Assembly (NCBI GenBank): GCA_033239525.1
Contig: BSYO01000004.1
Location: 4,751,701-4,815,700, forward strand
Direction of reading: 5' to 3'
Length of the DNA: 64,000 bases
Source: Nepenthes gracilis
Taxonomy: Eukaryota > Streptophyta > Magnoliopsida > Caryophyllales > Nepenthaceae
This document shows, in pieces, positions 36,218-48,949 of this stretch. Within the stretch, counting starts at the first letter, position 1. The number at the start of each line of letters is the position of its first letter. The notes under the pieces were generated by a model. It saw nothing but the letters and a program-made list of their open reading frames with translations. It was not told where the DNA came from and searched no databases. A program made the translations under genes and the position numbers.

Positions 36218-36544
36218 GTAGATATCTTGAACAAGGCATCTATTTAAGGCTCTTATGAGTCTATCATTCTTTATGTTGACTTCTTTTTTGTGTTTACTGC
36301 TTTGCAACAATAGCTCCCAAAAGATCCCAAGCTGCTTCTTCTAGTTATTCTAGTGTAAGGAGTGTCCCTCTTCGGTTTTGGCAAACTGGTTCGTGAAATG
36401 GCAACCGAACAACCATTAACATTATCCAAGAGTAATGTTACAAAACTACCTGCTATACTGAGATGACGTTTTATTCATCTATATATTATTATTAAGCTCA
36501 CTAATTTAATTGATTAATAAAAACTAGGTCACATGGGGGTTTCC

Positions 36545-37155
36545 CAATAACATTTTAATCTTTTTGACATTATCCCCTTTCGAGGACTCATACAAATGCC
36601 TCAAAGAGTGCCACAGTCTATTCTACATACAACAATATGCGTAACTACTTTAACAAGTTTGTGCATAAGATATTCAGCATCTGATATTCGTACAATAGAA
36701 TCTACAACTCCTTTTCGAGTTCCATAGCAAAAAAATATATATTCGGTTAAAAAGAGTTGTTCAAGTAATTCCTTAGAATAGGTAAATCAATCATTTGTCT
36801 TTATGGATCCAACATTAATTCTTTCATACCTACTAGTAGGTGACTTGAGAAACATTTCTCCTAACTCTTGAAAAAGACATTAAATGGATTAGATTATAAG
36901 GGTCAGTCATCCTAAAATTGGAATTCATCACTTGTCGCAAATATTCATTTGTAACATACCATATTTTAATGGATTGATATAATTTTTCTACTATGCATGC
37001 ATTTCTATAACAATGGTGTTTTCAAATAGCAAATTTTGTTATTCAGCATCTTGGACCAGCCATCCTTTGAATAGTATTGTTAACATATCATTAATTCCTA
37101 ATAAAATAGACACAGTAGTGGTTTTAATGGAATCTTAGCTATTCGACATTTTCTT
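36545..37155 (-). pseudogene. rpoC2: Nuclear copy of plastid rpoC2 (NUPT), copy 1
   Basis: Read on the minus strand with stops and indels, this translates to the N-terminal part of the plastid RNA polymerase beta'' subunit. Examples are 'ILLGINDMLTI', 'KGWLVQDAE', and near the other end '[18 protein letters not shown]' and 'GICMSPRKGIM', all characteristic of rpoC2. The plastid gene encodes a core subunit of the plastid-encoded polymerase and has no role in the nucleus. Nothing before or after matches neighbouring plastid genes, so the captured piece was short (about 0.6 kb) or trimmed. Internal stops and substitutions show it is old. Confidence 0.9.
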
Positions 37156-38080
37156 TTACCTCCTCAATCATTTTTTTCATGAAGATAGCAATGATCCCTT
37201 CTTATCCATAAATCTCGCCTTTTTTAACAAAAATCCAACTCATAACCTTGAACAGACTAAAAAATCGGTATCAATATTAGTCGTAGTCATATCGGACAAT
37301 ATGTATCGGTATCAGATATTTTGAATATAATTTTTTTTTACAAATTATCGGTTAACAGGGTCGTATTGACTAATTTGGTAGTCTTGACCAATATGTCGGT
37401 CAAATATTGACCCATATATCCGCTATGTCAGAACAAATCACAACATTATAGTGATATTAAAAAATATCGGTATTATATAACACTGATACCAATACATATT
37501 GACTGATATGGATCATATCGGCTGATATTTACATTCATGCCGTAAATATGAAATTCAAATAATTTACTATCCCATTAAGAACTCAAAATCACTTCTTCAT
37601 TAGAATCCAAAAGCAAATATTTGGAAAATATTCATAAGATAATTGTTCCCCTAGATTGGAGATTGTACTATGAATGAAGGTAAGAAATGAGCACGCATTG
37701 ACTTGATAGTAACTGCATATAATTGTCCTTGCCCTATAATTATGTTAAATCTTTTAACTTTGAATGTGATTGCTTTTGAAGAGGGGAACATATCAAATCA
37801 TAGTTAAACGACCCATTCTTTCTTTTATTTGACACCTTCATGCTAAAATATTTATTTTATCCTAATTTTATTACTTTTATTTTAGCATCAATTTTATTTT
37901 GTAGAAAACTTTTCCCTAAATTATCTTGTCAAATCCGCTCCTTACTCTCTGCCAACAAAACCACTCTTTAATGTCTAAAAAATCCTAAAAGACGCCTAAA
38001 AAGTTTTCTGAGTGCAAATTTGGATATGTGGCATGCAAACAGTCCCACCCTAGCCTATCATGGGATGAAAGACCTACACT
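37156..38080. other. Gene-free segment including the copy-1-specific block
   Basis: 37,240-37,530 is rich in 'atcggtatc' style repeats of unknown nature. 37,109-37,935 is absent from copy 2, but a piece around 37,635-37,675 ('gttcccctagatt.gaga') recurs at 54,762 in the third copy, so the block is ancestral and was lost in copy 2. Confidence 0.5.
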
Positions 38081-38505
38081 ATGCTGCTGCCTAAATTATG
38101 AAAATCTATCCCAACAAGCATGCAAATACCTGGCTCAGAACCCCATAAGTTCTCCAAAGATTGCTGGCCCTGTCCTCCCAGCCAGCAAAAGAATACTATT
38201 ACAATAGCAGCAGCTGTGAGAGTCCTCGTGCAATAATTACTAGTACCACAAGCAATGTGAGCAGTAATATCACTATAGCAAGCAAAGGCAAGTTCAACAA
38301 CCAGATGATGGTATACAGTGGAGGAACTGCAAAAGCAGCAGCAGAGAGCAGCATTAAAGAGAATGAAGAGATGAGATTGAATATCCAGAGAATGCAGTGG
38401 AGCTTGTTAGACTTGGAGAGGTTGTGTATTGAGATCAAAGGTCAGATGTCCAAGCTAGTAAGGCGTCTATCCATTACTAATAGAACCTCAGCTAGACTAC
38501 GTTAA
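38081..38505 (+). pseudogene. 3' end of an NPH3/BTB-family gene, copy 1 (frameshifted)
   Basis: The first part (38,081-38,175) reads 'YENLSQQACKYLAQN', matching the conserved NPH3-domain text in which '..LS.EAC.HAAQN' precedes 'VVQVLF.EQ'. The following part, in another frame, continues as 'LALSSQPAKEYYYNSS' and a C-terminal coiled coil ('EEMRLNIQRMQWSLLDLERL') to a TAA at 38,503. Family members are substrate adaptors of CUL3 ubiquitin ligases, often in phototropin or auxin transport signalling. The frame change lies between 'SPKIAG' and 'ALSSQ' and is shared with copy 2. A cryptic acceptor 'ctgtcctcccag' could instead start an exon. No upstream BTB part is recognisable. Confidence 0.6.
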
Positions 38506-39947
38506 CTATTCATTGCTTCTCTGAAAGAATCTATCACAACTAATGTAAAATGTTATTTTACTTTCTTTCTGTTTTCCACCTTTTTCTTGTTGTCCGGCAT
38601 TTTATATTTAGAGGAATAGGGAATCATATTTGAAATAGTGGCTATGGTCATTGGTGTAGGATTAGAATTTTATTCTCTTCATTCCTCAGCAAAAGGCAAG
38701 GAACAATAATCACAAATTTCAACTCCTAGGTCTAGTTCAGTTCAAAACTGAATGACACAGAGTACCCAGCAAACGTGTGAATGCAAATCATACCAACCCA
38801 AACCAAGGCCTCATCTTAAACAAACTTTTATGGCTCTACACTCTTTTCACAATATCAGGTGTTTGTGCTTCCAATTGGGTTGGTGGTTCTACATATGAGC
38901 GCTTCTATAAATGCAATACTCCAAAAAAATAAGTTTTTTCTTTTGAAGGGGAGAGAGACTATAACTAACACTAATAATTTACTTATATTGCTTACATATG
39001 AGATTAACAAATTGCCAGTAATCCTACTCGTGCAATAAAAATATTCCTTATACAATATTTTTCTAGATCAAAGATGTGCTCAATGACTTATAAAATCAAT
39101 TATACGAACTTTTTTAGCAAAACAAGAGGAAAACATCTTCTGCCTAAATCAACTACTTATCCCTACCACAATTGAATATTTTCGAAGAAAACATAACAAC
39201 AGAACGTAAGATGATACAAATACTAAAACTTTTAACTATCAATCTTATTAGGCTCTGATGCACATCTATTCTGCCCAGTTGATAGCTTCCAAAGAGAACA
39301 ATATTACAGGCAAACACGTTTTCTAGCTCAAACAACCTTCAATAAAAACTTAGTAAAGCTTATATAAGGCTACAATTTAGGATCTACGCACGAGCATGCC
39401 ACTACTGAAACAATAAAAACAGTGGGGGCTTGATGGCTGTGCACTAGAAATATATGCAATGAAATAATATTAGGTTGGCAGGTGCAATTATAGTGCAACT
39501 CAATGTATAAGGCTATGTCAGGAATACATTTCTTCTATAGTTTCTAACAACGAATTAGCTAAGATAAATGTAAACAATGAACAATCCCTAATAGAAAAAA
39601 GACCATGGAATCCATAGAAGAGGAATTATGTATAACAACAAGAGACACCAGTTGCTAGCAACTTACTCTGTACACTGACCAAATTGAAAGAGGAATAGCT
39701 AGAGTGAGAGATCGCCATTTTTTTGAAAAAAAAAAAGCTATCACTTAAAAGTAAACAAAATTAGAATGGGTCAAGAGGTACAACAACAATCAGCTAGCCA
39801 ACCAATCTAATCTTGATTAATAATGATTAGCTCTATTCAAGAAAATTCAGTAACTCAAGAAATTGCTCTGAGAAAGTCATGCAATATATAGAGAGTTTAA
39901 GAACATGGTGGAACAACAAGATTTTGAATACTGAAAAAATCAAAATT
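38506..39947. other. Gene-free tail of duplication copy 1
   Basis: Colinear with 44,781-46,240. Short frames such as 39,153-39,335 minus are not conserved as coding in copy 2. Confidence 0.5.
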
Positions 39948-39969
39948 AGCATTAATAGGACGTTATAGT

Positions 39970-40460
39970 GCACCAATTAGAAATCTTGGAAAAGGTACAT
40001 CTTCCATTCTGACCTAGGGTACACAAACTATCATCCACCGACTCCATCGCAATGATTACTTTTGGACTTTAACCTATAAGTACTCTACCAAACCTCATTT
40101 ATGAGGATCCAATCCTCAATTCAGAGCAAAAAAGAAAACACACACACTCTCTCTCTCTCTCTTGCTCTCTCTCCTTCGCTCGCTCATAGGCTTCTGAAAT
40201 CTCTAAGTACACCAGTTGGACTCTAATAATGCATCAGTTAGAAATCTCGGAGAAGGTACATCTTCCAATCTGACCCTAGATAAGCAAACTCTCATCCACC
40301 AACTCCATCTCAATGACTACTTTCAGACCGTAGCCTATAATACTCTACCAAACCTCATTTATGAGGATCCAATCCTCGATTGAGAGCAAAAAGAAAACTC
40401 TCTCTCTTGCTCTCTCTCTCCCTCGCTCGCTCACAGACTCCTGAATTCCAACTCTAAGGA
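39970..40460 (+). repeat. Local 261-bp tandem duplication
   Basis: 'ttagaaatct.gga.aaggtacatcttcca' and the following 'ctctaccaaacctcattta' plus CT-rich run occur twice, offset by 261 bases. Copy 1 of the large unit has only one. Confidence 0.85.
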
Positions 40461-41428
40461 ACAAGAGCGTTAATCCACAACTCTATGTTATCTTAACTCC
40501 ACAAAAAGGTAGCATTATCTCACTCAATTAATCATGACTCTAAGAGGGAAGTGGGAACTATACTACCCACGAGCCAATATCTCACCTAGGGCAAGCTTTA
40601 GAGCTCATTCTCTACAAAGATCGAGTACTTCTCAGAACCTAGGCCACAAGGGACTTGGTACTCAAAGGTCATACATCTCCCACTAAGTCCAAAATAGCAC
40701 TTGGTCCTCTCATAATTATTCACCTAAAAATTGGAAGCTTGTGGTGAAATTCAAGGATACAATAATCTCTTTACCAATCTTACTTTTTCAAGCATAAAAT
40801 GATTTAAACATCGGAGAGTTTACTCAGAAGAAAAACCTAGGCCCGCTAACCATGTTGTTTGCGGTACGTAGGATCAGGGTCACTACACTCCAACTCCAAA
40901 CTCACTCTAGGAATCATGCTTTGGATAAGATATCGGTTCAAGTATGCATCACAACATTCTAACAATCCTACATCTTAGATCAAAAGACACTTTAACATCT
41001 CGGTTTTCTAACATCATAGGTTTTCTAATAACACAAGTATTCTAACATCTTGGGTCTCTAACAATCCGGTCTTCTGGTTTTTGAGCTTAGATCTCAGGTG
41101 TGACGCTTCCATTTGGGATTGAATCTTACTACTTTTGCTGAGCTAATCACTAGCCCCCAACCTTGAATGCTAAATTCAGACTTTAAGTTTATTAGTCCGA
41201 CTGCAAGTAGAACCTTAGCATCAAGTTATTGTTGAACATTGTCATCGTCTTGAGTGGTGTCATCTCTTACTAGCTGAAGTCAAGTAATCGTGGCGACTGG
41301 TTTTTAGACGTGTAGAGTCAAAACTTGGGCAAAATGATAACCCTTGGACACTCTAGAGACTTTTGGATGTGTGCATATTAATGTGTTCACACTGTTCGTG
41401 ACATTTTTAATATAAGTTTTACCTCAGA

Positions 41429-43357
41429 TGTAATGGTCGACATTTGTTTATTAATGATTGATGGCATCATTATTAATATGCATTGGGTTAATTTAGACAA
41501 CAATCATATATTAAAAATTTGAAAAAAAATAGAATTCGTGGAAATTAGGCCTAGTACCTGAAGGCCATCTGTCTCCACGCTTATTTGTTGGAAGTAGCAG
41601 TTGTGTGCTTGAGGGACGCCTATAGGATAATCATGCATGAATTGGAGAATTTTGGCGATCGAGATGTGCTTATTGCAGCACTCATGCGCGGTTAAGGGAG
41701 TGCATTGGTGCTGGAGGTGTGCCTGATGCAGCGATTGTGCACCTGTGTGTATGATGGCACCTAATGTGCACCAGTTTGGCTCTCATGTGTTGATTAAGTA
41801 TATAAGGCCTTCTACACCAATTTTCGATCATTTTTGCAGGAAAAAGAGAAAGAGAAGAGAGAAAATGAGAAGAGAAGAAGAAGAGAGAGAAAGAGAAGGA
41901 ATGAGAGTTTAGAATTTTTTCAAGTCAGATCTGATAAATTTGAGGTTAAAGTAAGTATATCTAAGCCATTTCTTTGGTCTATTATTTGAATCTTTTGATT
42001 TTGTTTACGATTCTTGTTTTACAGTACACGCATGCCACCATTTATACCAATTTTTTGAATATTATTGCATACATAAATATTTCACTGAACGTTTTAAAAT
42101 TTTGTTTAGTTTTTCCGAAGATTTGAATATTTTATTTGCTTTTCACAGAATAAGTGAATATTTTGAAGGATTATATCTATATATCAAAGTATTGTTAAAA
42201 AAAGTCATAAAATATTGAGCATTTGACCTTGTAAATGCCAATCCGTGTAAGTGTTTGGTGAGGATTCTATTTTGTTATCTAATATGAGTTTTCACTTTTC
42301 CAACTAGGTGAAAAAGTTTTGTATATTTGTTGTAGAGTCTTCTCTTTGTTTTTTTGAGAACCTTTGTAAGAAATTAATGATATATATTTAGATATGTCCT
42401 GATATATTAGGTACTTTTGAGGAATGCACTTATCATCCACAGGTAAAAAAATGAAAGTAACGTTTGACCCCAACTATATAGGGAGTAATATAAAAACTGC
42501 TCGTCTATGGGTCTTAAATAATAGTATTTTAGCCTAAAGTTATCGGGAATATATATAATTCATCCTCAAAATAGGCCTTTTAATTAGTTAGTGTGCGAGT
42601 TAACAATCCTTAATTCTTTGATTTGACCTACAACGTATTTTATATTTTAAGATATCTTGACTTTCTGAGACTTGTAGGCTTTGATGTGATTTTCAGATTT
42701 GTATAATTTTACACTTCTGAGTTCTATGAATGCATTATACGATCTGAACTTTTAATAATTTTGGATTATGTTATTTGAAAAGTTTAAAATATTAAATTTT
42801 GCATGTGTTTTATGGTTTTTCGTCCTTCCTTCTGTTTTATGAACATGTATATTTATATATCGTATAAATATACTTATTTGATTTTAGGCACAAAATTTGC
42901 GATATTTTCTAACTCTTCCAAATTAATGAGCCATAAATACTTGAATTGGGGAAGAAAAACTGGCAAAATTTTCAATTTATTTGTATTTGTATTTTGAGAA
43001 ATGTTGGAACTTGTGCATTGGATTATTATATAGTTTGAATTCTATAGTTTGTATATTTTGGGATAGTGTGTTTAGTGAATATTATATACAATTTTATATT
43101 GTGATAATTTAGATATTTAGTCAAATACTTTTTTTTTTACATATGTTTTGGGTCAAAGCTGATTCTTTTATTACTTAGATGTCGAACGGGGTTTAGTTCG
43201 GCCGAGTCCCGTGTCCCCTACTAGGTTTACAATTATTATATTGGATTGATATTTGTATGATATATCAGACCAAGTATTTGGATTATTTGGGTTTTAACTA
43301 ATTATGGATAATTAATATTTGATGTCATTAACATTTACTTATATTGGGATCGTGATA
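41429..43357 (+). mobile_element. Solo LTR in duplication copy 2 (right TCAAA intact)
   Basis: Starts TGTAATGGTCG after TCAGA (41,424-41,428) and ends '...gggatcgtgata', followed by TCAAA (43,358-43,362). The left duplication has one change. It is the same insertion as at 34,572, carried along by the segmental duplication. Length is 1,929 bp. Confidence 0.8.
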
Positions 43358-43689
43358 TCAAATATCTCGAACAAGGCATCTATTTGACACTCTTGTGAGT
43401 CTATCATTCTTTACGCTGACTTCTTTTTTGTGTTTAGTTCTTTGCAACAATAGTTCCCAAAGGATCCTGTGCTTCTTCTTCTTGTTATTCTAGTGTAAGG
43501 GGTATCCCTTTTCGATTTTGGCAAATCAGTTCATGAGATGGCAAGCACACAATAATTGACATTATCCAAAAGTAATGTTACAAAACTACCTTCTAGATAA
43601 CTATACTAACATGACATTATATTCATCCATATATTATTATTAAGCTCGCTAATTTAATTGATTAATAAAAGCCATGTCATATGGGGTTT

Positions 43690-44226
43690 CCCGAAAACAT
43701 TTTAATCTTTCTGACATTATCCCCCTTCGAGGACTCATACAAATGCCTCGGAGAGTGCCACAATCTATCCTACGTATAACAAGTTTGTGAATAAGATATT
43801 TAACATTTGTACAATAGAATTCACAACTCCTTTTTGAGTTCCATAGCATGAAATTATATATTCAATTAAAGAGAGTTCATGTAAATTTTTCAGAATAGGT
43901 AAATCAATCATTTGTCCCTATAGATCTAACATTAGTTCTCTTATACCTACTAGTCGGTGACCTGAGAGGCATTTCCCCTAATTCTTGAAAAAGGCATTAT
44001 ATGGTTTAGAATATAAGGGTCAGTCATCCTAAAATTATGATTAATCTTGTCACAAATATTCATTTATAGCATACACTATCTTAATGGATTGACATAATTT
44101 TTCTATTACATGTGCATTTCCATAATAATGCTGTTTCTCAATTATCAAATTTTGTTGTTTGGCATATTAGACTAGCCATCCTTTAGATAGTATTGTTGAC
44201 ATATCATCAATTCCTAATAAAATGTA
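43690..44226 (-). pseudogene. rpoC2: Nuclear copy of plastid rpoC2 (NUPT), copy 2
   Basis: Colinear with 36,545-37,108. The minus-strand frame includes '[18 protein letters not shown]' and 'MSERLK', again rpoC2-like. It ends at the deletion breakpoint at about 44,226, so the most N-terminal residues present in copy 1 are missing. Different indels and stops from copy 1 show independent decay after duplication. Confidence 0.9.
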
Positions 44227-44354
44227 CTTCTTGCTCTCTACCAACAAAACCATTCTTTAATATCTAAAAAATCTTAAAAGGTTTTCTGAGTGCAAATTTA
44301 GATATGTGCCATGCAAGCAGTCCCACCCCAGCCTATCATGGCATGAAAGACCTA

Positions 44355-44780
44355 GACTATGCTGCTGCCTAAACTATGAAAATCTATCCCTAGAAGCATG
44401 CAACTTCCTGGCTAAGAACCCCATAACTTCTCCAAAAATTGCAGGCTCTGTCCTCTCAGCCAGCAAAAGAACACTACAACGATAGCAGCAGCTGTTAGAG
44501 TCCTGCAATAATTACTAGTACCATCAACAACATGAGCAGTAATATCACTATAGCAAGCAAAGGCAAGTTCAATAACCAGATGGTGGTATACAGTAGAGGA
44601 ACTGCAGAAGCAGCAGCAGAAAGCAGCATTAAAGAGAATGAAGAGATGAGATTGAATATCTAGAGAATGCAGTGGAGTTTGTTAGACTTGGAGAAGTTGT
44701 GTATTTAGATGAAAGGTCAGACGTCCAAGCTAGTAAGGCATCTATCCATAACTAATAGAACCTCAGCTAGACTATGTTGA
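44355..44780 (+). pseudogene. 3' end of an NPH3/BTB-family gene, copy 2
   Basis: Matches 38,081-38,505 with added lesions: a stop after 'SSSC' (ttag at about 44,496), a stop at 'aatatctagag' (44,658), a lost 4 bp near 44,506, and altered coiled-coil codons. The frame break at 'KIAG/ALSSQ' is the same as in copy 1. Confidence 0.6.
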
Positions 44781-46999
44781 CCATTCATTGCTTCTGTAAA
44801 AGAATTTATCACAACTAATGTAAAAGATGTTATTTTACTTTCTTTCTGTTTTCCACCTTTTTCTTGTTGTCTGGGATTGTATATTTAGAGGAATAGGGAA
44901 TCAGATTTGAAATAGCGGCTATGGCCAATGGCATAAGATTAGAATCTTATTCTCTTCATTTCTCGACAAAACGCTAGGAACGATAATCACGAATTTCAAT
45001 TCATTGGTCTAGTTCAGTTCAATGCAAAATGACACAAAAGGTACTCAAAAATGTGTGAACGCAAATCATACAAAGCCAAAACCTAGGCTTCATCTTAAAC
45101 AAACTTTCATGGCTCCACACTATTTTCACAATATCAAGTGTTTGTGCTTCCAATCGGGCTGGTGGTTCTACATATGAACTCTTCTACAAAACGCAATGCT
45201 TCTTAAAAAGAAGTTTGTTTGTTTTTTTTGTTTGACGGGGAGGGGGCAGGAGATTATAACTAACACTAACAATTTACTTGTATTGCTCAAATATAAGATT
45301 TACAAATTGACAATAATCCTACTCATGTAAAAAAAAATGTTCCTTATACAAGATTTTTCTAAATCAGTGATGTGCTCAATGACTTGTAAAATCAATTATA
45401 AAATCCTTTTCAGCTAAACAAAAGGAAAACATCTTATACCTAAATCAACTAAGTATCCCTACCACAATTGCATATTTTTGAAGAAAACATAACAACAGAA
45501 CGTAGGATAATACAAATACTAAAATTTTTAGTTATCATTCTTATTAAGCTCTGATACACATCTATTCTGTTTGGTTGATAGCTTCAAAAAGGAACAACAT
45601 TACAGGCAAACAATTTTTTCACCCCAAACAACCTTCAACAAAAACTTAGTAAAGTTTAGATAAGGTTACAATTTAGGATTCACATACGAGCATGCCACCA
45701 TTGAAACAACAAAAACAATGGGGTTTGATGGTTTTGCACTAAAAATATACGCAATGTAATAATATTATGTTGGAAGGTGCAATTATAGTGCAACTCAATG
45801 CATAAGGCTATGTCAGGCATACATTTCTTTTACAGTTTCTGACAACGAATTAGCCAAGATAAATGTAAACAATGAACAATCCCTAGTAGAAAAAAAAACC
45901 ATGGAATCCATAGAAGAGAAATCATGTATAACACCAAGAGACACCAGTTGCTGGCAACTTGCTTTGCACACTAACTGAACAGAAAGGGGAAAAGTTAGAG
46001 TGAGAGATCACCATTTTTTGAAAAGAAAAGCTATCACTTAAAAGTCAACAGAATTATAAGGGGTCATGAGGTGCAATAACAAATAGCTAGCCAACCAATC
46101 TAATCTTGATTAATAATGATTAGCTTTGTTCAAGAAAATTCAGTAACTTAAGAAATTGCTCTGGGAAAGTCATGCAATATATAGAAAGCCTAAGAACATG
46201 GTAGAATAACAAGATCTTGAATACTGAAAAAATCTAAATTTTACTCCTCCATGTGGAAAAGAAAGAGACATAACTATCCTTTACAAAGCAAATTTTCAAG
46301 AAGAAATTCAAAAAATAAAACTACATAGAGGTCAAAAGATGAACTGAAATGGTTTCATGAAAAAATATTATTCAGAAGGTGAAATAGAAGATTAAGCTCT
46401 AAATTTGACAGAAATTAGATTCTAAAAATTTGGTGAAAAAGATTCTCCTTCCATTCTAGTTTGTTTGATTGGAGGTTGATTGTGACAAAATTAAGTAATT
46501 TATTATGCACGATTGCTTTACCTAATCAAAATTTCCATGTTTGTTATGAGTGGAATGCTCTAGTCTCCCCACTGTTGCTTTGTTTCACACATTCAAGGAC
46601 ACATCCAGTGGTAACCATTAATAGTTTAGATAATTCATAAGGGATTGAGGTTGGAAAGGTTCTCGGGTTTTATGCTTCTCCATGTGGCATACTTCCTAAT
46701 TCCCTTAATAGTAAAAGTGCCACCAAGCTAGAGATGCAATAGTGCAACATGCTTAAGTTTATGTAAATAAATGATGACTAAGCATTTTAGGTTAGCAAAA
46801 AAGGGAAAATAGAATAATGAAAAAGCAAGGTCTATAGTTACCTTTCATGTTAAGTCCTGTCACAATATCAACCTTAATATAATACAAAAATAGTTTACAG
46901 TGATTAACATCACAAAAAAAATACACATTAAGGCAAGGCAATTTTTCAGTATTATTTTAATTAAGCACACAAAAGCAGTAAAAAAATTAAAATCAAACA
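44781..46999. other. Gene-free segment, end of copy 2 and beyond
   Basis: Matches copy 1 to 46,240; after that it passes into the kinase-relic region without a recognisable gene. 'ctccccactgttgctttg' at 46,566 recurs at 47,776 and 58,979, showing further small-scale duplication. Confidence 0.45.
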
Positions 47000-47165
47000 A
47001 AATTAAGTATTTCAGGAACTCACAGTGCAAATATGTCTTCAGCTGAAGTGGTTGTACCTCCAAATCTCTTTGTATAGAATACCTTTGGGCGCATATTCTA
47101 ATACCAAATAATATCGTCTTCACAAGTATATGAATTTCAATGCACAAATTTTCCACTTGATATGA
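47000..47165 (-). pseudogene. Aurora-type kinase exon relic 1
   Basis: The minus strand reads 'YYLVLEYAPKGILYKE', then 'HFS' and a stop. This is the hinge region of plant Aurora kinases, whose typical text is a hydrophobic LVLEYA..G.LYKEL followed by the FSERR-type helix. A GTGAGT donor follows immediately (reverse of about 47,024), so the piece is an intron-flanked exon, not a processed copy. Aurora kinases phosphorylate histone H3 and spindle proteins in mitosis. Only this exon is legible; the ATP-binding and catalytic loop exons were not found nearby. Inactive. Confidence 0.6.
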
Positions 47166-48019
47166 AATGAATTGTTCCAAATGGCAAGGGATTATTAATA
47201 CCTAAGAATAAAAATTCACAAAACCACCACATGTTAGTAATATGAAGATGGCTCTGTCCTTCAACGTTAGCAATATGAAGACGGCTCTGTACTTCAATTT
47301 CAGGACAGATCTGATATTTTAACGATCAATGTAGAACTGCTAGATTTGGTTTTTAAAGAGTACTTCAGGACTACAAAATCAGTGAAGTAGTTAAATGACC
47401 TAGGAAGCTTAAGTACAAGGTGGAATAAAAATATCTTAAGTATTAGAAAATCAAGGCTTTATTCTTTCCATTGCCAAAGAAAGATCCTTAACTCTCTGTT
47501 AGAAAAAAAAAATTGGAAAATAAATTTGAAACAAAATCTTTGATATTTGAACCAAAAAGCACGAAAACATGTTATAAATATGGTAAAGAAGTGAAGCTTG
47601 CCCTAAATTTGATATTTGAGCTTAGAATTATGCTGTAGTTTAATTAAAGATCCTTTTTCCTTTTGCCTTTTGTATTGGTCGAGTTGGACTAATAGAAAGT
47701 GAAGTAATTTAGTATGGGCCATGGGTATTTGCCAATCAATAGCCCCATGTTGGTCTACAAGTGGAATGGTTTGGTCTCCCCACTGTTTCTTTGATCTATG
47801 ATTCAAGTGCACCTCGTGTTAATCATTCATAGCTTAAGCAATATATCATAGTTTCAGCTTTAATACCAATACAAAAATTGTTTGACAACAATTAGCATCT
47901 TTCCATATACACATTAAGATTGCATTCCAGATTGCAGTGTAGTTTCCATGAGAGCCAGATTGCATTTCATAAGCAGTCAAAAGAAAGTGAAATAAAATTT
48001 AGAAGCACAATGGGAACTC

Positions 48020-48140
48020 CCAATGTATCCATGTCTTTGGCTGAAGTACTTGCATGTCCAAAGTTCTTTGTTTAGCATGCGTTTGGGTGAATATTCAAAC
48101 ACCTGAAAAACTAGCTTTTACAAGTATGAGTTGTTCAATG
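48020..48140 (-). pseudogene. Aurora-type kinase exon relic 2
   Basis: The minus strand reads 'VFEYSPKRMLNKELWTCKYF' followed by 'SQR', the same exon as relic 1 with different substitutions and a mutated donor. Flanking non-coding DNA also matches that around 47.0 kb, so the two are tandem duplicates of about 1 kb. Confidence 0.55.
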
Positions 48141-48949
48141 AAAAAAATTCCCCATGATATGAAATAAATTGTTCTAAAATGGCAAAAAAATTTACTAATA
48201 CCTTATGAAAATGTATCCATAATGACATAGGATATTAGTATGATGAATGCAGCGTTGAATTGCAACTTCAAGACAACAATGATATTATGATGCTTAGCTT
48301 GGTATCGCTTTGGCTGGTTTTATGAAGAGTGCTTTGAGCACTATAAATTGGTTAGTTTCATTCAAGAAAATCATATAAGTTGAAAAACTGCTTAACCAAA
48401 AACGTGCAATGATTTCAAAAAAAAGGAAATTGTCATATGAAATATAAATGTGTGATACATACACATATAAAAATATATGGTGCAGAAATTGTAATCCAGA
48501 TACAATTATTACCATATAATTAAATTAACAAGATTAAAATTACGGGCAATAAAATGGATCAACAAAGCCCTGAAACAGGAGCTACATTAGCTACTTCAAT
48601 AAAATCATCCAAGATGCAATAGGAGCTGCATTGGCTACTCGAATAAAATAACTGAAGAAAAAAAGTAAGAGTATTAAGGGCACAGAAAACAGAAGTAATG
48701 AGCACTAAGTGTGAAATCATCCAAGATGTTAGAGTGGAAAGGTTTATCAAAAAAAGGGATGGCTGCAAAAACAGTAAACTAGATGAACAAAAAAGAATAA
48801 CATGTGCAACACTTGTGGCCAGCTAACTGCTTTTATTTCCAAAATTCCTCATAAATATATAATAGAGTTTAGGTGGTTATTTTAAAGAGAGATGCATATA
48901 TAAAAACATTTAAAGAAAGACAAATAACTTACATACCCAAGAAGATTAT

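Larger units (their letters stand above)
33880..39947 (+). repeat. Tandem segmental duplication, copy 1 (~6.1 kb)
   Basis: Colinear with 39,948-46,240. Both begin near 'agcattgat..ggac.ttatagtgcacc' and end near 'tactgaaaaaatc'. Shared landmarks are the short LTR-like start block, a solo LTR, the plastid rpoC2 fragment, the NPH3 tail and a 1.4 kb gene-free tail. Copy 1 keeps about 830 bp (37,109-37,935) that copy 2 lacks. Confidence 0.92.
39948..46240 (+). repeat. Tandem segmental duplication, copy 2 (~6.3 kb)
   Basis: Directly follows copy 1 in the same orientation. It contains a 261-bp internal duplication at its start (39,970-40,200 and 40,231-40,460), about 550 bp near 40,460-41,000 absent from copy 1, a longer LTR, and the ~830-bp deletion at 44,226. 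Confidence 0.92.
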
